Below, piece by piece: positions 17,650 to 28,473 of a stretch of 64,000 nt of DNA. Every line of letters starts with the position of its first letter. The stretch's first letter is position 1. The DNA is from an uncultured Draconibacterium sp. (GTDB lineage: Bacteria > Bacteroidota > Bacteroidia > Bacteroidales > Prolixibacteraceae), in contig NZ_CAJXTC010000008.1 of the NCBI RefSeq assembly GCF_913060805.1, forward strand, positions 1 through 64,000, given 5' to 3'. The notes below the pieces were generated by a model. It searched no databases and had not been told where the DNA came from. It worked only from the letters and a program-made list of their open reading frames with translations. Made by a program: the position numbers and the translations under genes.

Positions 17650-18210
17650 ATGAAAATTTCATTTTTACTTGTTGTATTACTCATTTTTTCTGCATCATTA
17701 TTTGCACAAGTGCAGGATACAACGGTAGTTGACCAACAGGAAGAAACAACTTTACCCAAGCCAAAACTCGACAAAAGCCGGATTTATTATGGCGGTTATG
17801 TAAGCATGAATTTTAGCAAGAATTACAGCGTTATTGGAGCTCAGCCTTTGGTTGCGTATAAACTTACTCCAAAATTATCGGCCGGAACACAGGTGTCGTA
17901 CGAATATGTTAGTTATGGTAATGATGAAGATCGAAATGGGTCAAATTATGGAGCCAGTATTTTTAGCCGATATCGGGTAACTCCGCGTTTATATGCGCAC
18001 ACTGAATTTGAATTGATGAGTTACAAATTTTATTTTCCTGAGGACCGAAAATTGGTACCCATGTTTTATGTGGGTGGAGGATACAGCCAGCCGATTTCAA
18101 GGAATACATGGTTGAATGCCCAGGTGCTGTTTGATGTACTGAATCATGAAAATTCACCCTACAAAGATTGGGAACCCTATTTCAGTATTGGGGTTGGAGT
18201 TGGATTCTAA
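17650..18210 (+). CDS. Exported beta-barrel-like protein of unknown function
   Basis: This 186-residue protein has a clear signal peptide (MKISFLLVVLLIFSASLFAQ, cleavage after AQ). The mature part begins with an acidic, proline-containing linker and then has alternating aromatic/polar strands such as SRIYYGGYVSMNFSKNYSV, PMFYVGGGYSQPIS and YFSIGVGVGF. It ends in phenylalanine, as outer-membrane barrels usually do. Roughly eight strands would fit an OmpW/OmpX-size barrel. The open frame extends upstream into recR, but that part is antisense to recR and the signal peptide fixes the start at 17650. No specific function can be assigned. Confidence 0.75.
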   Translation: MKISFLLVVLLIFSASLFAQVQDTTVVDQQEETTLPKPKLDKSRIYYGGYVSMNFSKNYSVIGAQPLVAYKLTPKLSAGTQVSYEYVSYGNDEDRNGSNYGASIFSRYRVTPRLYAHTEFELMSYKFYFPEDRKLVPMFYVGGGYSQPISRNTWLNAQVLFDVLNHENSPYKDWEPYFSIGVGVGF

Positions 18211-18242
18211 AAAGGAAGACATTCGTAAATTCAATAAATAAA

Positions 18243-18274
18243 AATGCCGGAGTTCGATTATGAGCTCCGGCATT
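18243..18274 (-). terminator. Hairpin terminator between the barrel-protein gene and maeB
   Basis: A perfect 10-bp stem (AATGCCGGAG with CTCCGGCATT) surrounds a 12-nt loop. On the minus strand it is followed by TTTTATTTATT, so it should stop maeB transcription. The plus-strand tail is less T-rich, so any effect on the convergent gene is weaker. Confidence 0.7.
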
Positions 18275-18294
18275 TCTATGTTTGCATCAGCTAT

Positions 18295-20571
18295 TTACTC
18301 AGCGTTACTGTCCTGCGCATCGATAACAGCTATGGCTGTCATGTTGATGATTTCGCGTACGGTACTGTCGCGTTGCAAAATATGGATCGGTTTTTTCATA
18401 CCCATCAAAATCGGACCGATAGCCTCGTAAGGACCCAATGCCTGTAAAATCTTGTAGGTAATATTTCCCGAACTCAGGTTGGGGAAAATTAAGGTATTTG
18501 CGTCCTGATCGCCCAGTTTGTTAAATGGGTAGCGTGAATACCGCAACTTGCCGTTCAGTGCATAATTGGCTTGCATTTCGCCATCAACAATTAAATCCGG
18601 AACACTCTCATGAAGCTTTTGTACGGCCTCTTTTACTCTGATCGGGCTGCCTTCGCCTTTGTAGGCGCCAAAGTTAGAGTAGGAGAGCAGCGCGATCCGA
18701 GGTTCGATATTAAATTTACGAACTTCAGCTGCGGTAAGTAATGTGGTATCGGCCAGTGTTTGTGCCGAAGGATTCATATTTACTGTTGTATCGGCCAGGA
18801 ACAACGGGCCACGTTTGGTTAACAGCATATACATTCCTGCAATGTGGTTATAATCCTTTTTCACTCCAATTACCTGCAGAGTGGGACGAATGGTAGAAGA
18901 GTATTTTCTGGAAAATCCGGAAATAAAAGCATCCGCTTCGCCTGTTTCCACCATCATCGAACCATAATAGTCGCGATTCATCATTTTTTCTACCGCCTCA
19001 TTGTACGTCATTCCTTTGCGTTTACGTTTTTCGTAAAGGATTTTTGCAAATTGATGACGTTTTTCATCGCTTACCGATTCACAAACATCGATAATTGGAA
19101 CATTGTCGATATCCAGCTGATTCTCTCTTATCAGCGCCTGAATTTTCTCTTTATTTCCCAACAGAATCGGTTTGGCAATTCCTTCGCGAATCACAAATTG
19201 TACGGCTTTTAAAATGCGGAAACTGTTGGCCTCGGCAAATACAATACGTTTTGGATCTTGTTTCGCTTTGGTGCGAATGGCCATAATCAGACGGTTGTCA
19301 ATTCCCAGTCGTTCGGTTAACTCACGCTCATATGCTGTCCAGCTTTTTATGGGGTTGCGTGCAACCCCGCTTTCCATGGCAGCATGAGCCACTGCCGACG
19401 AAACAGTAGTAATTAAACGTGGATCGAGTGGTTTCGGAATGATATAGTCTTTACCAAATACAATGTTTTTCATGTTATAGGCTTTGGCAACCATCTCGGG
19501 CACATATTCTTTTGCCAGTTTTGCCAGTGCTTTCGAAGCCGCAATTTTCATTTCTTCGTTAATGGTTGTTGCCCGCACATCCAGCGCTCCTCTGAAAATG
19601 AAAGGGAATCCCAGCACATTGTTAATTTGGTTCGGATAATCACTTCGTCCGGTGGCCATGATTATGTCCTTTCTAGCCGCCGTGGCATCTTCATAAGAGA
19701 TTTCCGGGTTAGGATTGGCCATGGCAAAAACGATCGGATTTTTAGCCATTGATTTGATCATTTTTTTGCTGACCACATCGGCAACAGAAAGCCCCAGAAA
19801 TACATCGGCATCTTTCATGGCTTCTTCCAGCGTATTGATTTTTCTATTGGTAATAAATTGTTGTTTGATCTCATTCAAGTCGGTGCGTTCGCGGTTGATC
19901 ACGCTCTTGCTGTCGACCATTACAATGTTTTCGGGTTCAACGCCCATGCTGATGTACAATTTGGCGCACGATACAGCAGCTGCTCCGGCTCCGCTAACTA
20001 CTACCTGAATATCTTCAATTAGTTTTTTATTCAACTCCAGTGCATTGAGCAATGCTGCTGCAGAAATGATTGCTGTTCCATGCTGGTCGTCGTGAAACAC
20101 AGGAATATTGAGTTGTTTACGAAGTGTTTCTTCAATTTTAAAACATTCGGGAGCTTTGATGTCCTCCAGGTTTATGCCTCCAAAAGTAGGTGCGATCGCT
20201 TTTACTACTTCTATCAGTTTGTCGGGATCTTTTTCATCTACCTCAATATCGAAAACATCAACATCAGCAAAAATCTTAAACAATAAACCTTTTCCCTCCA
20301 TAACAGGCTTTCCGGCTTCCGGCCCGATATCTCCAAGTCCCAAAACCGCTGTTCCGTTCGAAATTACTGCTACAAGGTTTCCTTTTGCCGTGTATTTATA
20401 TGCATTATCCTTGTCCTTCTCAATTTCGAGGCAAGGTTGCGCTACTCCCGGCGTGTAAGCCAACGACAGATCGTATTGCGTGTTATGCGGTTTTGTTGGA
20501 ACTACCTCTATTTTTCCGGGACGATGTTTTTTGTGGTAGTTGAGGGCATCGATTCTACGAATTTTAGGCAT
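18295..20571 (-). CDS. maeB: NADP-dependent malic enzyme with C-terminal phosphotransacetylase-like domain
   Basis: This 758-residue two-domain enzyme of the MaeB type oxidatively decarboxylates malate to pyruvate. The N-terminal malic-enzyme part has [54 protein letters not shown] (metal site) and [15 protein letters not shown] (dinucleotide fold). The C-terminal 330 residues resemble phosphate acetyltransferase ([38 protein letters not shown]). In MaeB this domain is regulatory rather than catalytic. It is monocistronic, with a terminator just downstream. Confidence 0.95.
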   Translation of the reverse strand: MPKIRRIDALNYHKKHRPGKIEVVPTKPHNTQYDLSLAYTPGVAQPCLEIEKDKDNAYKYTAKGNLVAVISNGTAVLGLGDIGPEAGKPVMEGKGLLFKIFADVDVFDIEVDEKDPDKLIEVVKAIAPTFGGINLEDIKAPECFKIEETLRKQLNIPVFHDDQHGTAIISAAALLNALELNKKLIEDIQVVVSGAGAAAVSCAKLYISMGVEPENIVMVDSKSVINRERTDLNEIKQQFITNRKINTLEEAMKDADVFLGLSVADVVSKKMIKSMAKNPIVFAMANPNPEISYEDATAARKDIIMATGRSDYPNQINNVLGFPFIFRGALDVRATTINEEMKIAASKALAKLAKEYVPEMVAKAYNMKNIVFGKDYIIPKPLDPRLITTVSSAVAHAAMESGVARNPIKSWTAYERELTERLGIDNRLIMAIRTKAKQDPKRIVFAEANSFRILKAVQFVIREGIAKPILLGNKEKIQALIRENQLDIDNVPIIDVCESVSDEKRHQFAKILYEKRKRKGMTYNEAVEKMMNRDYYGSMMVETGEADAFISGFSRKYSSTIRPTLQVIGVKKDYNHIAGMYMLLTKRGPLFLADTTVNMNPSAQTLADTTLLTAAEVRKFNIEPRIALLSYSNFGAYKGEGSPIRVKEAVQKLHESVPDLIVDGEMQANYALNGKLRYSRYPFNKLGDQDANTLIFPNLSSGNITYKILQALGPYEAIGPILMGMKKPIHILQRDSTVREIINMTAIAVIDAQDSNAE

Positions 20572-20888
20572 GGCAGTAGTTTTTATGGTTTAATCTAAAT
20601 TTACATAAAATGCTTTGCCTATAAAATGTTATTAATCAGAAATAAAAGTGTTATTCAGCAATGGAAAAATAGAAGTGGAGAGGAAATTGTGACGGACCGA
20701 TGTCACGAAAGAAAGGAGAAAGTAGTGTGGTAGATGGCTTTGGTGAAGATATACTCTTAATAAAGTTTTATAGAGAGAATAAGAAAGATAAAACTCGTTT
20801 AAGTGCTGTTCAGACTTCTGTCAAATTTAAAACAGATTTTGAAAGCGCTGTTGATCTATAAGCTTATTCGAACACTTAAGACAAGTCG
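20572..20888. other. Intergenic gap without recognisable gene
   Basis: The 317-bp stretch separates maeB from the polysaccharide locus. I find no convincing open frame, RNA fold or TAnnTTTG element in it, although the maeB promoter must lie near its left end. Confidence 0.5.
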
Positions 20889-21965
20889 TTACGAAGAATA
20901 TGCTTTTTTCGATGTTTTTGCACGCAACACATAAGATGGTACCAGCGAGAATGCAAGGCCAATAAGGAAAATAACAACAAACTGTAGGTTTACATTTAAT
21001 CGCCAGTGGTTGAGGCCAAGAGCGATTGCAATTAAAACAACGTTACCGGCTAATATGGTGAGCGTTACTTTTAAATGAGAATTGAGTAACGAAAGTAAAC
21101 GATGGTGGATATGATTTTTATCTGGAGAAAATGGCGAGCGTCGCTGAGCTATTCGTATTGTCATCACTCGTAACGTGTCGATAAGCGGTACAATGATAAT
21201 TGCAAAAGAGACTGCTGGTGCTCCACCGATTCGATAAGGCTCAGGTGCCGTTAAATTCAGTTCGTTAAAGGCGACAACCATTACAGAGATAAGTAATCCG
21301 ATTATTAGTGAACCGGTATCTCCCATAAACAGTTTATTAGTGTTGCCAAAAACGTTGAATAAAAAGAACGCTGCAAGACTTCCAACCAATGCAAATGCCA
21401 TAATGGCTATTGCATAGTTCCCTGTTAAATAAAACCAGGTGCCGAAAACAAATGAAGCTAACATCCCTAAACCGGATGCCAAGCCATCAACACCGTCAAT
21501 TAGGTTGAAGGCGTTTATAATAACGATCATTGCAAACAATGATAGAGAAATTCCTGTGATATGGCCAATTTTGTGCTCTCCGAGAACCCCATGCAAATTT
21601 GTAAAATGGACATTGGCAAAACTGATCAACAAAATAACTGTGACTATTTGTATAACTAGTTTTTTTCTAGCGGAAATAATCATTAAGTCATCTTTTAGAC
21701 CAATAAAAAACATTAGTGTTACTCCCGCAATAATGTATTTTAACTCACTAAATTCTAATCCGTCGGTAGCAAATATTACACTCAGAATAAAAGCTATAAA
21801 AATGGCGACTCCTCCTAATGGCGGAACCACCCTTGTATGAACTTTCCTTTCGTCAAAAGGTTCGAATAAATGTTTGGCTTTTGCTGTACGGATAATCGGA
21901 GGTACAACTATCAGTACGATAACAAAAGAAAGAATGAGTGCGGAAAGGATTAAAATTATTTCCAT
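20889..21965 (-). CDS. WecA/TagO/MraY-family polyprenyl-phosphate sugar-1-phosphate transferase
   Basis: This 358-aa polytopic enzyme (about ten helices) moves a HexNAc-1-phosphate from UDP-sugar to undecaprenyl phosphate, starting glycan assembly at the cytoplasmic face. The conserved motifs are present: GLKDDLMIISARKKL (DDxx motif), INAFNLIDGVDGLASG, FMGDTGSLIIGL (the catalytic Asp region) and the cytoplasmic loop SPFSPDKNHIHHRLLSL with the HIHH signature. The N-terminal HTRVVPPLGGVAIF is also typical. It is the last gene of the minus-strand polysaccharide locus and the only intact initiating transferase in the window. The exact sugar is unknown. Confidence 0.92.
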   Translation of the reverse strand: MEIILILSALILSFVIVLIVVPPIIRTAKAKHLFEPFDERKVHTRVVPPLGGVAIFIAFILSVIFATDGLEFSELKYIIAGVTLMFFIGLKDDLMIISARKKLVIQIVTVILLISFANVHFTNLHGVLGEHKIGHITGISLSLFAMIVIINAFNLIDGVDGLASGLGMLASFVFGTWFYLTGNYAIAIMAFALVGSLAAFFLFNVFGNTNKLFMGDTGSLIIGLLISVMVVAFNELNLTAPEPYRIGGAPAVSFAIIIVPLIDTLRVMTIRIAQRRSPFSPDKNHIHHRLLSLLNSHLKVTLTILAGNVVLIAIALGLNHWRLNVNLQFVVIFLIGLAFSLVPSYVLRAKTSKKAYSS

Positions 21966-22261
21966 GTTGTGCTTGTTATAACTAGTTGCAATCTAACGTA
22001 TAGATCCTTGCTTCTTAATATTAGTACTTTTAATCATAAAATATTGCTAAGTTTCTAGAACTGGATTGTTTGCGTATGTTGTTAAGTCAAAAGTATATAA
22101 AATAAACAGAAAAGCTTCATTTCCTAGCTATATTTTATTATCTATAATAATTTCTTAGTGCAGGTGTTATTAGTCTCATATAATGAGGGTGTTGTGGGGT
22201 GTTTCTTATGCTATAAGGTGAATTTGAGAGTAGTTTTTTTGGACATAAATTCATTCATAAC

Positions 22262-23683
22262 TTAGTTTAAACGATAGAAAACAGAGAACATTGTTCCCAA
22301 TCGCGTTGTGGTATTTCCGTTATCATACAGGCTCCCACGATCAAATGCCAAAGAGCCAGATATACCAATTTTTTTCTTTTTCGGATTCCAGCTGAGGTTA
22401 AATAATACGGATGTTTGTCGGCGCGACGGATCGTAAGTCGTACCTCCTAGCCCGTTATACAGTCCGAAGTTGTTAGAATATGTCAATAGACCTTTCCAGT
22501 GCAAAACCTCAGAGAATAAACCGTCTGCTCCAACATGGAATCCTGAAAAACGATTGTTCTCAAATCCTTTACTTATTCCATCTTCAACGAATACCGGTGC
22601 AAAAAGCGGACTCCCAATCGCCATTTTATCGAAAGTAACACCTGAAAGATAGATACCATGATTAAAATAATTATCGTTACCTCGGTTCGTGCTGTGTCCG
22701 TTATTGAAGTCTTCAAAGTAAAAATTTCCACTTTGGTTTTTGGTATGAAAATATTCCAATACCAGATTTTCAAAGAGAGCTTGTTCTCTCTTAAAATCAA
22801 GGTGAATTCCTATCAGGTTGTCTTCAAAATTAACAAACTCCATTCCGGAGTGATCTTCATAAGGATGGCTGACGTATAATGTTGCATGTAGTTTTTCCCA
22901 GTTTTTGTTTAATTCAACTTGATAAACCCCATAACTGTTTCCCATTGAGTTTATTTGATCAAATATTAGGGCATTTTCGCCACCTGCACTGGCTGTCATG
23001 TATTTGAAGTAGGAGTCCCAACCAGGTAATTCTCCGTATTCAGGGTGTGTTCCGCCCCACATTACCATCTGATCAATACCAGCGGTAATCTGAATGGTTT
23101 CCGGGTTACCAAAACGCAAATAAAGGGCTCCGTAATGTAAATGCGTGTCTTCTACGTATCGATTGTCATTTAAAAGGCCTTCTTCGTAAAAACCTTTTAT
23201 CGAGAACCAATCCAATATAGGAACAAAACGATTAAAACCTGCTCTTATTCGTGGATGAGGACGTGCATTTCGCGATGTTGCCAGATTGCCGTTCGTGGTT
23301 GACAGTCCGGCATAAACTTCATCTTCAGGGAAAGCACCTACTTGCAATTGAAGGAATTTCCAGCTAAGTGCAGCAAACAATTGTGTAAAACGAATATCAT
23401 TTTCGTCTGCCAGAAGCAGGTCAAGATCTACTCCGGCTTTATAGCTGAAATTTGAGTCACCAATTTGTTGCTGATGAAAAGCATTAATACTGAGATTTTG
23501 AATTGTACTGCTGGTCCGGTCGAACTGCCCCAATTGATTTGCCCATAACCAAAAAGGGAGCTGGTCTTTTGTTCCGGCAAGACTGTTGTACTCAACTTTT
23601 GCCGACTGCGCAAATAGCGCAGATAAAGGGAGTAGCAAAAAAAATAAAAATATCGATGATATTTTCCGGGTTTGTTTTTGCAT
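22262..23683 (-). CDS. Capsule assembly Wzi family outer-membrane protein
   Basis: This 473-residue outer-membrane protein has a signal peptide (IFLFFLLLPLSALFAQ) and a long run of amphipathic strands. It resembles Wzi, the 18-stranded barrel/lectin that anchors capsule on the cell surface. Family-like segments include LPFWLWANQLGQ near the mature N-terminus, MVMWGGTHPEYGELPGW, and a C-terminal LGTMFSVFYRLN. It is followed by the initiating transferase 296 bp downstream and preceded 143 bp upstream by the Wzz-like gene. It is clearly more divergent than the tandem Wzi pair at 32152-35656. Confidence 0.85.
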   Translation of the reverse strand: MQKQTRKISSIFLFFLLLPLSALFAQSAKVEYNSLAGTKDQLPFWLWANQLGQFDRTSSTIQNLSINAFHQQQIGDSNFSYKAGVDLDLLLADENDIRFTQLFAALSWKFLQLQVGAFPEDEVYAGLSTTNGNLATSRNARPHPRIRAGFNRFVPILDWFSIKGFYEEGLLNDNRYVEDTHLHYGALYLRFGNPETIQITAGIDQMVMWGGTHPEYGELPGWDSYFKYMTASAGGENALIFDQINSMGNSYGVYQVELNKNWEKLHATLYVSHPYEDHSGMEFVNFEDNLIGIHLDFKREQALFENLVLEYFHTKNQSGNFYFEDFNNGHSTNRGNDNYFNHGIYLSGVTFDKMAIGSPLFAPVFVEDGISKGFENNRFSGFHVGADGLFSEVLHWKGLLTYSNNFGLYNGLGGTTYDPSRRQTSVLFNLSWNPKKKKIGISGSLAFDRGSLYDNGNTTTRLGTMFSVFYRLN

Positions 23684-23826
23684 AGGATTATAACGTAGTT
23701 TTTTCGGGTTAGTTTTAATCCCTAATCAATTTTTCAGAATATGTCAATAAATGTTTAGTTTAGAGCTTTTACAGGAAGCGTAATGATTCTTAAGCAAGAT
23801 GGAATGATCGGATTTGGAGAGGATAA

Positions 23827-24951
23827 TTAAATGGTTTCTGTAGGATTTGAACTGAAGAATTCTTTCCAGAGAATAATGCAAGTTCCGGCAAACAAACCAA
23901 TTAGTGAAAGGCTGATGATGGTAAAAATTGTTTTGGGTTTGCTTTTTTGTTGGGGGACTTTCGCCGGTTCTATAACTGTGAATACAGGTGTTTTATCCTG
24001 AACCAGAATTTGTGCTTGTTCTCTTTTTTGCGCCAATCCTTTGTAAAGGTTCGATGCCAAAGTGGTTTCAGTAACCAATCTATCGCGGCGTGATTTTGCA
24101 GATGCCAGAATTACATTTACGTTACTGTCATCGTATTCTGCCAAAGCTTCCTGTTTTTCAAAATACCGGGCTTTAGCTTCCTTGTAGCGTGCCTCGATAA
24201 ATGCAAGGTCTTTTTTCTCTTTACTGGTATGATAATCAATAATGTATTGTTTTAAACTGGCGATCACTTTTTCAGTTAACAGCGCTGAAACATATGGATC
24301 TTGTTGCTCCACACTAACTTGAATAATTTTACTGTCGCCACTGGTAAGTCCACTTTCCGACTTAATAATATTAACTTCTATGGAGTTAGCTAATCCCTCA
24401 ATCAAATTCAGATCTCCCTGTGTTAGGTTAAGTGGTTCACCTTCTTCTTTCTGAGGAATAACTCGCCGTTCTTCTTTTGATTTCAGTAATCCAATAGCAT
24501 AACTCAGCCAGCCTGCGATGGATGGTTTGGTATGCTCCTGCAGGTATTCACTTACCGGTAGCGTGAGTTCTTCTTTGGGTAAATACACTTCTTCCTGTAA
24601 AATATCGATAAGAAAAGTTGTGCTTTTTACCACTTCGGGGTATAAATCGGGCGTTAAGGCGCTGCTGTTACTTCCGCCCATATCTAAACCCATCAATCCT
24701 CCCACATCTAATCCTGCGAGGTTGCCCAATTGGCCCATTAATCCATTTGCCGGACTATTTGAATTAGATTCCGCTAATAAACTAACTTGCGTTTTATATA
24801 GTTTCGGAGTAAAAACCACAAGAAATACACCTACAAAAAAGGCGATGGCGGTTGATTTGATCAGTATACTACGGTTTTGTTTTATCCGATTAAACAGATC
24901 TTTTATTTCGAGGTAATCCTTTTTATTTATTGTATTTATATTTTCGCTCAT
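23827..24951 (-). CDS. Wzz/GumC-type polysaccharide chain-length / co-polymerase protein (copy 1)
   Basis: This 374-aa inner-membrane protein has the PCP architecture: a cytoplasmic N-terminus, a first helix (SILIKSTAIAFFVGVFLVVF), a periplasmic coiled-coil domain, and a second helix near the end (TIFTIISLSLIGLFAGTCII) preceded by proline-rich VIEPAKVPQQKSKPK. The Gly-rich segment LMGQLGNLAGLDVGGLMGL is typical of the Bacteroidota subtype. No BY-kinase domain is fused. It sits 76 bp after the Wza-like gene, and the pair should control chain length and export. A paralog with the same layout is at 54790-55908. Confidence 0.9.
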   Translation of the reverse strand: MSENINTINKKDYLEIKDLFNRIKQNRSILIKSTAIAFFVGVFLVVFTPKLYKTQVSLLAESNSNSPANGLMGQLGNLAGLDVGGLMGLDMGGSNSSALTPDLYPEVVKSTTFLIDILQEEVYLPKEELTLPVSEYLQEHTKPSIAGWLSYAIGLLKSKEERRVIPQKEEGEPLNLTQGDLNLIEGLANSIEVNIIKSESGLTSGDSKIIQVSVEQQDPYVSALLTEKVIASLKQYIIDYHTSKEKKDLAFIEARYKEAKARYFEKQEALAEYDDSNVNVILASAKSRRDRLVTETTLASNLYKGLAQKREQAQILVQDKTPVFTVIEPAKVPQQKSKPKTIFTIISLSLIGLFAGTCIILWKEFFSSNPTETI

Positions 24952-25027
24952 TTCAGATTGGATAAAGATTTTCAGTGAATTTGTCTCATCAATAATTACT
25001 TTGATTATTACTGATCCGTTTCCATTA

Positions 25028-27460
25028 TCACATCGTATTGATTAGAGCAACAACAATAAGAGAGAGCGATGCAGCTAACGAGATGGCACCTGTTTGAGAA
25101 AGTTTTCTTCGTTCGCCTTTACTCGGAACAATTATTTCTGCACCTGCACGCAATTCGGGGTATTTTCGACCAAATATAGTTTTGTCAGTTTTTCTCACTG
25201 AGCCATTTGCGTAAACCACATAAATATGGCCGGGCTTCGATCGTTTTGTTAAACCTCCTGCATTAGCGAGGTATTCCTTCACACTAAGTGAGTTATCGAA
25301 AGGAACGACATTTGGATTGTAGACTGAACCGCTAACTTTAATGGTTTGTAGTGATTTTAATATGCGTATAGAATCTCCTTCCTGTAAAAGCAAATCGCTT
25401 TTTCCACCCGGATTGGACAGAATTTCATCGAGGTCGAGCGCAATAATATCAAACTCACCTCTGAGAATGTTTATATTATTCGACGATTCTTTTTCCATTG
25501 TAATATTGTCAATGGCTTTATCGGTAAGCGTTTTGTCCAGAGTTTTCTTCCGTATTAAACTGGCGCCGTTAATGTATGCTTCGGTGGTAATGCCTCCCGA
25601 TCGCTTAATTAAATCGGAGATTCGTTCGGTGCGCGATGTTATTGAGTATTTTCCGGGAAAGTTCACTTCTCCATTGATACTTACCAGCATTTGCGGCAGA
25701 TAAGCAGGAGATTTGCGGATAAACACCTGATCGAAAGGTTTGAGCACAAAATTGGAGGCCTCATCACTTATCGCCAATGATTTATCGATCGGGAATTTAA
25801 TGATATCGGCCAATTTAACGGAAGTAACTGTTGACGTATCGTCAGATACCCGTCGGGCTATTTCGATATTTGCCGTCGATGCGGTTTCCAAAAGACCTCC
25901 GGCCTGGATAATTAAATCTTCAACTTTACTATTTTCAGAATAAGGATAAACACCCGGAAGTTTAACTGCTCCTTCAATTTGAATGGTGCGTACTTCGCGT
26001 AAATCATGAATTGAAGGAATATGAACAGAATCTTCTCGTTTCAATGTAAAATCAAGATTGGAAGCGAACAGATTATTTAAATCCACCGCAATATGCTCCC
26101 TTGTCAGATCGTCTTGTAAACGGAAAACCGATACACGGTCTTTAAATACATCTTCGCGCAAACCATCTGCTTTTGTTATTAGTTGCTTCAAGGTAGTAGT
26201 TTCGTCAATGGCATAAATTCCGGGGCGAAAAACAGCTCCCGATATATACACCCGGTTTTCGAAACGATTTAAAACAGCATCAATTTGCACCTGATCGCCG
26301 TTTTCTAATTTTATGGCATCTAAATAGTCGGCTGCAATGTCTAAAATGCGCTTTTCTTTACCTGTTTTTCTTACAATTTTAACACGTTCGGTATAGGCAT
26401 TTCCTGTAAAACCACCTGCAAAACCAATTAAATCTTCCAACGATTCGTCGACTTTTATATCGAATGACATGGGGCGTTTTACTTCGCCTTTTATCGACAC
26501 TCGATTTTCATAAGGAGGAATAAAAATGATATCCTGATCCTGTAAGCGAATATTGTTGGATTGCTTCGCGTTTATTAGGTATTCATAAAAATCGATGTGG
26601 GCAACAACTTTGTTGTTACGGATTATCTGCACATCACGAAGAGATCCGTTTTCGTCAGGACCACCGGCTATGTACATGGCATTAAACGCCGTTGCCATTG
26701 CCGAAATATTGTAAGTGCCGGGTAAAACTACCTCGCCGACAATGTTAATTTGAATGCTACGAACAGCACCAAGCGTAACCTTCATCGAGGTTTTACCATC
26801 CTTTAGCCCTGAGTAGATGCGGCTTAAAATCGTTTCCAGTTTTTTCCCGGCATCTTCGGTGCTCATTCCACTTAAGAATACGGGGCCAATATTTGAAATG
26901 ATGATACTTCCTTCGTTTGAAACCACTTCCTGGTAACTGTGCTGCGATGCACCCCAAATATCGATGTTCAGCAAGTCACCGGGGCCAATCAGATAATCGC
27001 GCGGAGTTAAAACATTAAAACTCGGCTCGAAGGTAAGGTCGGTATTTTTAAACAATGCAAAACCAAAATTTGTATTTACCTGAGTTGGTGCGGAGTGGGG
27101 AAGTCGTTCTTCCAAGCTTTCAGGATAATCCACTTGCGGGCGTGTATTTATTTTTATTCCTTCACTATCTTCATCCATTAACTTGTTATCGTAAAGACGT
27201 TCAGCACGTTCCTTAAATTTTTCAATTTCGCTTTCTGCCATCCCGCGCGATCGGGCAAGGGATTCGATCTGGTCGGGAGACAATCCTGATTCAATGGCAC
27301 GTTGCATAATCACCCGCATCTGCGCATCAGAAATTTGGCTTGATTTTATTTCGGAAACATTTTGGTCCATTGTGTTTATGCTTTGGGCCATTATTTTTCC
27401 TTGCACCAGGAATAAAAACAATAGAATGGAACAGGAATATTTAAGAATATTGATCCTCAT
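25028..27460 (-). CDS. Wza-type SLBB polysaccharide export outer-membrane protein (copy 1)
   Basis: This 810-residue periplasmic/outer-membrane export protein begins with a signal sequence ending near VQGKIMAQ. A helical region with the family-typical repeat ESGLSPDQIESLARSRGMAESEIE follows. The Poly_export domain (about 150-250) contains YLIGPGDLLNIDIWGA and VFLSGMSTEDAGKKLETIL. Several SLBB beta-grasp repeats follow, each with a pattern such as VSIKGEVKRPMSFDI, VYISGAVFRPGIYAI and VSINGEVNFPGKYSI. A C-terminal hydrophobic helix (ISLAASLSLIVVALI) ends the protein. It would form the translocation channel for one of the two polysaccharides. Confidence 0.93.
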   Translation of the reverse strand: MRINILKYSCSILLFLFLVQGKIMAQSINTMDQNVSEIKSSQISDAQMRVIMQRAIESGLSPDQIESLARSRGMAESEIEKFKERAERLYDNKLMDEDSEGIKINTRPQVDYPESLEERLPHSAPTQVNTNFGFALFKNTDLTFEPSFNVLTPRDYLIGPGDLLNIDIWGASQHSYQEVVSNEGSIIISNIGPVFLSGMSTEDAGKKLETILSRIYSGLKDGKTSMKVTLGAVRSIQINIVGEVVLPGTYNISAMATAFNAMYIAGGPDENGSLRDVQIIRNNKVVAHIDFYEYLINAKQSNNIRLQDQDIIFIPPYENRVSIKGEVKRPMSFDIKVDESLEDLIGFAGGFTGNAYTERVKIVRKTGKEKRILDIAADYLDAIKLENGDQVQIDAVLNRFENRVYISGAVFRPGIYAIDETTTLKQLITKADGLREDVFKDRVSVFRLQDDLTREHIAVDLNNLFASNLDFTLKREDSVHIPSIHDLREVRTIQIEGAVKLPGVYPYSENSKVEDLIIQAGGLLETASTANIEIARRVSDDTSTVTSVKLADIIKFPIDKSLAISDEASNFVLKPFDQVFIRKSPAYLPQMLVSINGEVNFPGKYSITSRTERISDLIKRSGGITTEAYINGASLIRKKTLDKTLTDKAIDNITMEKESSNNINILRGEFDIIALDLDEILSNPGGKSDLLLQEGDSIRILKSLQTIKVSGSVYNPNVVPFDNSLSVKEYLANAGGLTKRSKPGHIYVVYANGSVRKTDKTIFGRKYPELRAGAEIIVPSKGERRKLSQTGAISLAASLSLIVVALINTM

Positions 27461-27586
27461 ATAAAATTAGTTATGCTTTCAGGTATTGGTTAATAAATTC
27501 AAAATGTTAAAATACTGAGCAATAAAAGTAGTAAATATCTCTATCAATAAAGTAGTCGTTTGCTGTTCTTGAAAATAATTCGGATT

Positions 27587-28471
27587 TTAATTGCTCTTGC
27601 AGAATTTTAACTGCACCTTTTTTGCAAACAGGAAAAGCGAATAAAATAGTTTTAAAAAGCTAAGTAAAAAGATATTTGTATTGGCATGGTATTGATGAAA
27701 AACCAGTCGGCTATGCAATAAATGCTTAAGTTGTGACAGACGATTAATTTCTTTTCTAATTACCAAGGAATCTTCGTGAAAAAAGTTAAGCTGTAAGGCC
27801 AGATAATTTTTAAGCCCGGCTTTTTTTACTTTTAGTCCCAAAATGCGCTCTTCTTCATACAAAAAAGTACGTTCGTCGAAATAGTTTAATTGCTCAAATG
27901 TTTTTAACTTTCCCATAAAGAAAGAACCAGTGAGGCAATCTACTGCCAATAACTCTTCATTTTCGGGAAAGTCGTAATAAACAGTTTCATTGGCTTGTGC
28001 CCTGTTAAATCCAACAACTGTAAAAACATCATAAGAAAAACCGGGAATTTTCCAGGCAGCATTACGGGCTGGCTGCTCATTAATATGCATTCGTGGCGCT
28101 ATAAATGCAATCTCGTCGCATTGTTTGTAAGAGGCGACAAGTTGCCTTATTAGCTCCGGGTTTTTAATAGAAATATCGTTATTGCTTATAATAACAAAAG
28201 TGTTTATTTCAACCTTTTGTTTAAGGTAATTAAATCCAAAATTATTTCCGTAAGCATATCCGCCGTTATAATCTGATTGAATAATTTCTACCTGATTATC
28301 ATCGGCAAAATGCTGACTTAGTGTTTTATAGGATTCATCTGTGGAACAATTGTCGACAACCAAAAAGGAAAGCTGAATGCCTTGTTGCTGTTTTAATTGA
28401 TGGATGTAAGCAACAGTGGCGCTCCATGAATTATAATTCAGAATTAATACAACTACGTGAGGAATATCCAT
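27587..28471 (-). CDS. Family 2 glycosyltransferase
   Basis: This 294-aa GT-A fold enzyme is of the rhamnosyltransferase-like GT2 group. VVVLILNYNSWSATVAYIHQL opens the nucleotide-binding region, FLVVDNCSTDES follows, and ISNNDISIKNPE takes the place of the DxD motif. FFMGKLKTFEQLNYFDERTF is followed by LYEEERILGLKVKKAGL, the acceptor-side acidic motif. The C-terminal basic tail may associate with the membrane. It is separated by 2 bp from the next upstream GT2. Donor and acceptor cannot be predicted. Confidence 0.88.
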   Translation of the reverse strand: MDIPHVVVLILNYNSWSATVAYIHQLKQQQGIQLSFLVVDNCSTDESYKTLSQHFADDNQVEIIQSDYNGGYAYGNNFGFNYLKQKVEINTFVIISNNDISIKNPELIRQLVASYKQCDEIAFIAPRMHINEQPARNAAWKIPGFSYDVFTVVGFNRAQANETVYYDFPENEELLAVDCLTGSFFMGKLKTFEQLNYFDERTFLYEEERILGLKVKKAGLKNYLALQLNFFHEDSLVIRKEINRLSQLKHLLHSRLVFHQYHANTNIFLLSFLKLFYSLFLFAKKVQLKFCKSN

Positions 28472-28473
28472 TT